From the NCBI GenBank assembly GCA_018417955.1, contig JACTVC010000014.1:1178001-1242000 (forward strand): a stretch of DNA of 64,000 nt. Direction: 5' to 3'. This document shows positions 56,061 to 64,000 of this stretch, piece after piece. This DNA comes from Laccaria trichodermophora. Its lineage: Eukaryota; Basidiomycota; Agaricomycetes; Agaricales; Hydnangiaceae. The translations under genes and the position numbers were made by a program. The notes beneath the pieces are model-generated. The model was not told where the DNA came from, did no database searches, and saw only the letters and a list, made by a program, of their open reading frames with translations. The first letter of the stretch is position 1; each line of letters starts with the position of its first letter.

Positions 56061-57058
56061 CCGGAGTTGTGGGGGAAAAAAATGAGCTGTACTGTTATAG
56101 CTTCTCAATACATCTTTCCAGCATACTATAACTGTTGTAAAATAGGTTCAAGTTTACTTTGGAAAAGAATTTTGGCACATGGTGGAGAAATGAGGTTGAA
56201 TGCATGAAATATCTCGCAACATGATATTGTTGACTTTTCTGTATACTTTGCTACCAAATCTCAACATCTGAGCCTTTATTATACATAGTTAACATGTGGC
56301 AGAATATATATCCCCTGCTCCGAAGCAGTTTTCTGATGGTTTGGGGGAGCTGGAGCTTGAAAGGGTGAAAATATGACTCTAAACATGAAACCACATTCTT
56401 TCTTATTTCCTTTCACTATCTAAATCTTGTTGAAATGCTCTCATACTTTCCTCAAATATAGCCTACATACTTTAGAATCAATTAAGATAGGTGGGGGAAG
56501 CAGTTTTGAGGGAAGAAAAAAAAATATAACTTGATGTATGCAAAATGGCATGTTGTGCAACTGGTTTGTATAAAGATTCATGCACCAAATAGCTCTTTCC
56601 GAGGTCTGTTCACAAAAACTTCTTCAATCACTGAGAAAACTATTCCAAATGATTCTATTCCTTTCTGGGATCCCCCCAATGTCTTTGTTTTGTTGGCGCG
56701 TTGCATCGCCAATGAGCGCGGCGCAGTGCGTAGTTTCAGATGGTGTGTGAATAATGCGCTCCTTCCATATTAGGTTGCCGCTGGCCCATATTTGGTAAGG
56801 CGGGCTGCCAGAGTTGTTCTGCTTCTAAAAACTAAATGGTGCACACCTCAACTATCTGACCTCCAATTCAGTGGATCTTTCTTTTGTATTATGAGGATTT
56901 GTCATGGCTACTAGCAGGACCTTTCATTGATATTGTGTGTTGATTTCTTGACAATATATTTCTTGTTTCTGCAAATCACATATTCCAAGCCATTGCATGT
57001 TTCAGTTCACATGGATGGATAATCTGGGCACCAGCTTAAAAATGCTGTAGTGGATTGA
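56061..57058. other. AT-rich interior of the element, no gene
   Basis: A plus frame of 80 codons at 56531-56773 is present but motif-free. Otherwise nothing recognisable. Confidence 0.4.
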
Positions 57059-57258
57059 CTCCTCTGTCTTGAATAAATGCTTCGCCAGAGCTGACATATT
57101 GAATTTTGAATGCCCTGTCAGAGTCAATCAAATGCCCTGCAGGAGTCAACATTTTGAATTCTCAATTCCCTGTCAGTGTCAATCAAATGCTCTGCCACAG
57201 TCAATAAAGTGCTCTGCTAACTTGACATATTCAAGATCATGATGCAGATGACCATATC

Positions 57259-58010
57259 ATGGAGGGCATGTTTTCAATTTCAATGTCAAACACCCCGATG
57301 GAGACATCCCCCATGGTGCTTTCAATTTCAATGTTAAACACCCTGATGGTGACATCCCCCGCGGCATCTTCAATTTCAATGACAAACACCCCGATGGTGA
57401 CATCCCCTGCAGTGCTTTCAATTTCAATATTAAACACCCCAACAGTGACATCCCCCGCGGCATCTTCAATTTCAATGGCAAACACCCTGACAGTGACATC
57501 CCCTGCGGTGCTTTCAATTTCAATGTTAAACACCCTGACAGTGACATCCCCCGCGGCATCTTCAATTTCAATGACAAACACCCTGATGGTGACATCCCCT
57601 GCGGTGCTTTCAATTTCAATGTTAAACACCCTGACGGTGACATCCCCCGCGGCATCTTCAATTTCAATGACAAACACCCCGACGGTGACATCCCCCGCGG
57701 TGCTTTCAATTTCAATGTTAAACACCCCGACGGTGACATCCCCCACGGTGCTTTCAATTTCAATGTTAAACACCCCGACGGTGACATCCCCCGCGGCATC
57801 TTCAATTTCAATGACAAACACCCCGACGGTGACATCCCCTGTGGCATCTTCAATTTCAATGACAAACACCCCGATGGTGACATCCCCTGTGGTGCTTTCA
57901 ATTTCAATGTCAAACACCCTGATGGAGACATCCCCTGCGGCACCATCAATTTCAATGTCAAACACCCAACTGTAGGGCCATCCCCAACAGAACCATCAAT
58001 TCCAGTTTGA
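57259..58010. repeat. 48-bp minisatellite, about 15 units, open in three frames
   Basis: Unit of the form caatttcaatg(t/a)(t/c)aaacacc(c/t)(t/c)gacggtgacatccc, alternating two variants (ggtgctttcaatt and ggcatcttcaatt). Because 48 is a multiple of 3, stop-free frames of 238 codons (plus), 242 and 256 codons (minus) all exist. In one minus frame the 16-residue unit reads GVF(N/V)IEIE(S/D)(T/A)AGDVTV. Coding is not supported. Confidence 0.85.
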
Positions 58011-58428
58011 CACCCCAATGGAACCACAAATGAGTAGACAAGGTATGAGTAACTAAATGAAAAGCTTTCATTTCCTAACTACAAGGTGAGTGTTTCCCTG
58101 TTGGGACAAAATTCAGTTTTTGGTTGATATGGAGACTGTCTTGCAGGAGTTGGATGAGATAAATAGTAAGATACATTATGCTACAGATCTAGGTGGATGT
58201 AATTAAGGGGAGAGAGGCCCCAGTTAAATTTTTTTGTAGTTCCATCAGGATGGGCTGAGAGCCCGTCGGGATGGGGTCAGAGCCCGTCGGTTGAAAAAGT
58301 GGTTCTGCCGCGGGAGTGTAAACCCTGCCAGGGTCAGAAACCGGCCGCTTCATTGCCAACGGAACAATGGCAATCAAACCGGCCGCCCCGGCTGACCCGT
58401 TCACTACGAGTGATTGTCACGTCCGGCT

Positions 58429-59212
58429 GTTCCGTTGTTATTGGACCCATGTGACTGAACTAACTATAAGTAGTTGATAGGCCTGCTACTTATGGAATCA
58501 CCTTCCCAGGCACCTTTCGGCAAGCAGTTTGCTCCACAACCTACCTGGCTGATGGTAAAATTGGCGTGGTTCAATACTGCCATTTCCGCGAAGTCCCGAG
58601 CGAGGTAGAGAAGATGTTATCGCTATTCAATGTTCGTAGTTTTGTGATTTGAAGAGGCTTGTGCATTAACTTTTGACACAGCAATATCTATCCGAGTCGG
58701 ATCTACCAGCTTCACCTTTTTTTGCTTTGAAAGTTGCGGCATGGTGCCACACTTGGTTTAGCTCTATCCACCCATTCGGCGTAAGCCTTTCACTAAATTG
58801 TCATTTTCCAACTCATATACTTCATTTCAGGATGGCAATGGTCGAGTCGGTCGACTATTGTCTTCAATTCCACTTTTACGCTGTGGACTTCCCCCTGTCA
58901 ATATAATGGGCTATCCTACCACAAAGACATCCAAAAAAGAATACGTGGATGCTCTCATGAAGGTGTGATCTCTCCCGCATCCAAAGTTGTTAATACTCAA
59001 TGTCAAATCTCCAGGCACAGTTCAATGATGAAATTTTACCACTCATGACTGTGATATTGAATGGGATGCTTGAATCTTTGTCATATCTTCGTCAAAACTG
59101 CATCGAGGAGGAACCAGGCGATAAAGGGTGCAAGCATGGGGGTCAGGATGGAAGAACAAAGATGCGATTTGGGTTAAGGTTAAGAGTGCCGACCCGGAGG
59201 GTTAACACTTGA
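58429..59212 (+). pseudogene. Fic-domain protein gene, 3' half
   Basis: Resumes with GITFPGTFRQA, then LADGKIGVVQYCHFREVPSE. An exon at 58682-58780 reads ESDLPASPFFALKVAAWCHT and ends HPFG; an intron (58781-58830, gtaagc...ttcag) follows; the next exon starts DGNGRVGRLLSSIPLLRCG at 58831. Together they form the full Fic motif HPFGDGNGRVGR with catalytic His. Then GYPTTKTSKKEYVDALMK, an intron, and AQFNDEILPLMTVILNGMLE, with a stop at 59212. The catalytic centre is intact but cut off from the start of the gene by the element at 54534-58428 unless spliced out. Confidence 0.82.
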
Positions 59213-59684
59213 TCTTGAGCTTGAGGCCTTGCATTTGCACTCGTTTTTTGTGTTCCATCACTGTTGTTATTCTTTCATCACCACTAGGTTGTTGATGCCG
59301 ATTGTATCCCATCTTAGTGTATAATGTGATTTATTAGAGTCAGAAATAATATGTAGAGAAAATTTTGATACTCTAAAAGGATCGATGGAGAAAGTAAGCA
59401 TACATGAAGTTAGCTACGTAGAAAAAATTGGAAATGGGTTGTCGACATAGCAGAGGCTTGATTGTACCTCTCTGGGGATGATTCTAGCAAGTAGTTGGCA
59501 AGCAGGAAAGGGGACAACGCTAATCCATTTGAAATTCTTGAGCCGAAAGCCGCCATGCTAGTTAAGTGGTTCAATCTTTCAGTACGCAAATCTGAAATCC
59601 ATTCGTTTGTTCCCTTCGTCCTTCGTAGTCTTCATGTACTCTCGTTGCTCCTTTATCGCGTCGGTGTCAATATCATACATCCTT
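59213..59684. other. 3' spacer between converging genes
   Basis: Fic (plus) and MFS (minus) converge here. No gene seen. Confidence 0.4.
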
Positions 59685-61967
59685 TCAGCATGCTCCCAGG
59701 CTCACCTTGTTGGTCCAAGTTTTCCAGACCCTGTCCCTCCGAGCGTTAAGGTAACGATAAAAAAAATATGTCCCAATATATAACGCAATGTTCACGCTTG
59801 TAATGCAGATCAAATCTCGATTCCCTCGTTTATCTGCAAGTTTTTAGTTGCAGAAGGATTCTTAGGCAGACTCGACGTACAGAGAGGCTTGTCATCTTGG
59901 CGGTAGATATTTTGCTGCATGACAGGCCCACATTGTCAGGACTGATAAGGAATTACGTTGAGAATTGGCTTACCGCGATAAGGACCCCAGCTTGAACAGC
60001 CATGTTATACACGCTCGCAGAAATTGTCCTGAAGCGTGAATATGAATCACGGCGGTAGAGGCCAGTGATGTTCTTACCTAGTTCGCACGCTGTACGAATT
60101 CCTCGAGGTCCAGGCGACCTGTATTGGGTGAACATAAGGATATCCAGCGATAAGTGAAACAACCGCATAATAAACCCATTGTGGTGTATGCTGATTGAAG
60201 GTGTGGAGAGTGATTAGGAGTGGAAGCGCCCATAGCTGAAGAATAATTGTCGCTCCGGCCCGGCTGTCAATAATTTCACTCAAGTATGCGGAAGCCAGAA
60301 GCAACGAAGCGCCAAGAACCGAGGACGGTATAGTCAGAAGGTTGGTTTGTGTTGTGTTGAATCCAAGGTTGCGAAGTGATAGTGTAAGGTATGTTTGGGG
60401 AGGAATGACGGGAACTGACAGAAGCGGTATATGAGGACGGAGAAAACTGTTGCTTCTGCTGCTACGTACTAAAGTGTACCAGTCCCAGAACGTACAGGGG
60501 CCAGAGTTGCCAATCAAGAAGCGCGCCCCATATCATCTTGATATCGAGACCTTCTCTGTTGTGCATATCGGACTTGGACGGGTCGTCCCTCAAAACCCTG
60601 CTTATGTCCGTCAAGAACACAAATCTAAATTTTGAACTCAAAGTTTCCCACCTGTTCACCATAATGACTTCCTCGCTGAAAACGAGCAGTTAGATTTGGT
60701 GGCCTCAGTTGCTCGTTTGCATCGCTCACCGTTCGGAGAACCACCCCTTGGGTCGATACCAGGCTTTGGTCTGCGTAGGACCGGGTGGCATCATAAAGAA
60801 AGAGGTAAACCCAACCACCAGGGTGAGAATACCTTCCAGAAGAAACAGGTATCGCCACCCTGCCTTTCCGCCTACACCACGGAGACGGAGAACACCGGTA
60901 GCGAGGAAAGCACTGCTAATATCGGCTACATAGTTTGAGATCCAGAAAAAGGCGAATCGAACTGGCACTGGGGTATACTTGGTCACAGCTAGATTTGATG
61001 ACTCATCACAAGAAAGCTCACTCACATTCCGTCTTGGTGTAGAAATAGGAAAGATAAAGGACAACGTCGGGAATAAAGCCACCCTGCAAAAAACCTAGAA
61101 GAAATCTGTGAATTCCAACGTCAGAAACATTGTTCGTTCAAAACATTTGAGGAAACAACCTAGTCGTCAAAAAACTTTTTCTTCCTGATAGCCAAAACTG
61201 CGATAGGGAGACAATGCTCCATAGCATCATCTGGAGAAGCCATGCGGAGGTTCGTTTTGCCAACGTGCGACTTGCTTACCTGACTAGGAATCCAGATATC
61301 TGGACCAACTCGTTTAGAGATCAATTGGGAAGGTATCTCTGCCAAATATTAGAAGGCACAGACAGGGTAATACATCAGATACGTACCAGCAGATAAAAAC
61401 GAAAGCCGGAAAAGGGTGTTCCCGAGGTTAAAGTCGTTCGTCGTAAGCCCCAGATCTTGCAGAAAGTTATCCGAATTGGCTTGTGAAATATTGCTGCGAT
61501 CCAATTCAAGTGAAAAAAACATAACGCAAGCCCAAACCATAATTTTCAAGTCGACCTTCCGGATAAGTTTCTATATGGGTGAATTTGGCGATGAAATCGT
61601 CGAATGGAGGATGAGAAGAGCAGCGAGTGCTGACCTTTTCTTCCCTCCATGTCCAGCGGGCTGCTGGGTCGAATCGGTGAGTATTCTCGAATTGGGGCGG
61701 GGGGCGATAAGCTTCCAGCGTAATCGGATCATCAAAGACCGAAGGTTGAGTGGCAATAGCGTCCAAGTCTATTGCTGGTCTCCCCCATTGTCGAAAGAGT
61801 GTACTGAAGCCATTGCGCCATTCTTGAGCCTCACGGGGTTCGCCAAGCGGGGGATTTTGCTCTTTTTTGATCACCACAGCCTCTCCAGTCTTGTCTGAAA
61901 TAGCGGAATCTTCATCATACAACGGAGGCCTTTGAAGTGCGTCATCACCAAGAAGACAAGTAGCCAT
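59685..61967 (-). CDS. MFS transporter, allantoate permease (Dal5/ACS) family
   Basis: ATG at 61965-61967. A hydrophilic N-terminus of about 125 residues ends WTWREEK, then after a 90-bp intron [20 protein letters not shown] (TM1), [23 protein letters not shown] (hallmark loop), LPSQL-type helix with [84 protein letters not shown], then a central loop [17 protein letters not shown], and six more helices (e.g. [38 protein letters not shown]). The end [10 protein letters not shown]...YRYLNARRD matches the family tail. About eight introns. Such permeases import organic anions (allantoate, nicotinate, pantothenate); the substrate cannot be told. No lesion seen. Confidence 0.85.
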
Positions 61968-62287
61968 GGTGGGAGGGCTAGAGGGGCTTTGGGAGCAGGA
62001 CGTTTTCTACGCACTTTAAGCCTGGAGTAGAAGGGCAAGACTTCCATTTTCGATCAGCCCTCTGTGGCGGTTGGGGATATCTGTGGGTAAGTAGCTTGTG
62101 TTCCGCTTGAACGTCGCAGTCCAGAAAGTCCTCAATTAAGTGTGAACATTACCTGATTCAGTTCCCTCTCAATGCCGAGTGGTTCTGTTCGGCTTCGCAG
62201 GGGCATTGAAGTCTTCTTAGCTTGATTACTCCACGAAAAGATAGTACATTACACGGCACTGATCTCTATTGGTTTGCCTCGAGCGGC
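61968..62287. other. Intergenic, no gene seen
   Basis: Between the CCT7 stop and the MFS start; probably contains the MFS promoter. Confidence 0.4.
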
Positions 62288-64000
62288 CTACCGGCGAGGC
62301 ATACCACGTCCTCTACCCCTAATCGCTCGCTGAGCAGTGCCTGGGGGTGCCTTTGGTCCGGCATTTTGCTAATGAGGTTATTGAGAGAATGTCTGGGATG
62401 TAAGAAGGAAACGTACAGCTTCACTTTGAGGGTTTCGAACAGTTTCATCGACGCTGAGGATCAAGCAAGCCGCCTCAGCAGCACTGCTGATCGCGTTGAC
62501 CTTTACCAGGCTGGGTTCCCAGACAAACGCATCCATGTTGTCTCGTACGCCAGAGGGTCCGTCCACGTCAACGCCAAACCATTTGCCGTCATTGGCATGT
62601 TTCATCCTCAGCTTGTTGAGGATATCAGTAGAATCGAGACCAGCGTTGTCGCATATTTGACGAGGAATGATCTCAAGAGCCTTGGCGAATGCAGCAATGA
62701 TAAGCTGAAGTTTGCCTGGAATAGATAGAGCATGTTTACGAATGTAGGCAGAGAGTTCCATCTGTAGGACTTGATTAGAACATCTACTTCTATGAGGAAG
62801 CGGGGTGACTTCACTTCAATAGCACCGCCTCCTGCGACAACCTCCCCGTTCCTGATAGCACGTTTAACGACCATTAGTGCATCATGCAAACTTCTCTCAA
62901 CCTCCTCGATAAATTGCTCTGCACCTCCACGAAGGATCAAAGTACAAGTTTTTGCCTTAGGGCAGTCTTGGAAGATGTTGTATCTCTCGCCACCAATCTG
63001 CCTCTCCTCGAAGTCACCGCAGACGCCCAAATGCTCGCGGCCAATATCGGAGCATGTCGACTGGACCGCACCACCAGCGGCCTGCACGACTCGCCTAAGG
63101 TCGCCCGCAGCAACACGGCCAGCACAGAAGATATCACGGTCAGCGAACCATTGTGTTGCCAAATCACCAATAGGAAGCTTGCTTAGAACGACCTTGGCGC
63201 CACTCTTTTCAATTGCCTCGAGCTTACGATAGATGATTTCCCATTCGGCGTCGACAATGGCCTGGTAGTCGGAAACTTGTTCAACCCGCACCTCAGCGTT
63301 GTCTTTTTCGGCCTTCAATTCTAACTCGACGTTTAAGCAGAGAATGAGTGGGTTGACGAAATGTTTGGGTTGTTGTTCGGCGCCTGCGTATGTAAACGTC
63401 TTTTTGAAAGCGACTCCTTTGATGAGGAGTGAGTCTTGCATTCCTCCACCTGCAATCTTCTTTACTCCAATGAGCGACTCATCCAGATCGTCTTGATCCA
63501 GACATTGAACGGCATCGACAACCATTTTTGAGAAAAAGGGCTTTTCCGAATGGATCAGCTTGGAAGACATCGATGTTGACGCGCACTTTAGAAGCAAAGA
63601 ACGAAATTTCCTGAAAGACATCATTGGCATGTCCTAAGATGAAATGCGATCTCACATACTCGGGATCTGACTTATCAACTGTTACTTGAAGCTCTTTTAT
63701 CCGGTCAATGGCCTAAATATGACTGTAAAAGGAGTTTCTTGAGCAATCGGGAGAATGGCACGTACTAGTTGAGAAGCTTGTCGAAAACCTTTCATAATAA
63801 TATGAGGGCTAACACCCTCCTCGATGAACGACCGGACTTCCTTCAACAACTGAGCTGCCAGAAGCACAACACTAGTCGTCCCATCCCCGACTTCTGCATC
63901 CTGAGCCCGAGCTATATCCACGAGAGTACGCGCGGCGGGATGGACGATGTCGAGAAGTTTCAGAATTGTCGCGCCATCGTTCGTTATTTGGGCTTCTCCA
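62288..64000 (-). CDS. CCT7: T-complex protein 1 subunit eta (CCT7), C-terminal three quarters, cut by the right edge
   Basis: Subunit of the eight-membered cytosolic chaperonin that folds actin and tubulin. From the right edge: [36 protein letters not shown] (ATP-binding GDGTT), then exons [62 protein letters not shown] (eta signature), [55 protein letters not shown] and [10 protein letters not shown] 53-bp intron (62762-62814) precedes [22 protein letters not shown] and [13 protein letters not shown] follow; after the last intron (about 62360-62418) the tail ends [11 protein letters not shown] with stop at 62288-62290. All splice sites fit and no lesion is seen. The N-terminal exon(s) lie outside the window. 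Confidence 0.95.

Larger units (their letters stand above)
54534..58428. mobile_element. 3.9-kb non-autonomous TIR element filled with satellite repeats
   Basis: Terminal inverted repeats of about 41 bp: left agccggacgtgacaat... from 54534, right reverse complement ending ...attgtcacgtccggct at 58428, differing at five or so positions. It separates the two halves of the Fic gene. The interior has a 152-bp-period satellite (55430-55900), related dispersed units from about 54940 to 57230, and a 48-bp minisatellite (57259-58010). No transposase seen. No clear target-site duplication. Confidence 0.8.

Noticed and set aside
57259..58010. CRISPR-like array
   Set aside because: The units are contiguous diverged tandem repeats without unique spacers, in a eukaryotic genome.
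57237..58027. Three long frames (238-256 codons) as protein genes
   Set aside because: They arise because a 48-bp repeat is stop-free in several frames on both strands; no start context, introns or recognisable domain.

Overview
The window is nuclear DNA of a filamentous basidiomycete, most likely an Agaricomycete. The genes have many short GT-AG introns (about 47-67 bp) and belong to families typical of this group (a Fic protein with the HPFGDGNGRVGR motif, a fungal-type kinase-like gene, DIRS/Ngaro and Helitron transposons). All homology statements rest on motif recognition, since no search could be run.

Layout. 1-13 kb: the 5' part of a STE20/GCK kinase at the left edge, small hypothetical genes, a 1.9-kb foldback element carrying a Cys-rich gene in each arm, a decayed methylcrotonoyl-CoA carboxylase alpha (biotin carboxylase) gene with a solo LTR in it, and a damaged Dus2-type dihydrouridine synthase. 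13.5-16 kb: a drug-type MFS gene broken into two oppositely oriented halves beside a TIR element. 16.6-33 kb: an almost purely repetitive block with a 6.6-kb composite bounded by 762-bp inverted repeats, a 700-bp palindrome, a 5.8-kb Ngaro-type tyrosine-recombinase retrotransposon with A1-B1-A2-B2 split repeats (itself hit by a second solo LTR), and AT-rich elements.

33.4-44 kb: a cation diffusion facilitator gene, and 56 bp before its start codon a head-to-tail pair of Helitrons. The first (7.2 kb) encodes an uninterrupted RepHel protein of about 2,100 residues. The second (1.5 kb) is an internally deleted derivative. 45-53 kb: a secreted Ser/Ala-rich protein, a kinase-like gene and a type II membrane fucosyltransferase-like gene; one segment was duplicated and then decayed reciprocally. 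53-64 kb: a Fic gene split by a 3.9-kb TIR element full of satellite repeats, an intact allantoate-permease-type MFS transporter, and the CCT eta (CCT7) chaperonin gene running off the right edge.

A recurring theme is decay. Several host and transposon genes carry lesions that look like C-to-T transitions (CGA to TGA, probable CAA to TAA, CGY to TGY). The probably functional genes are CCT7, the MFS transporter, the fucosyltransferase-like gene, the kinase-like gene, the secreted protein and perhaps the CDF transporter.
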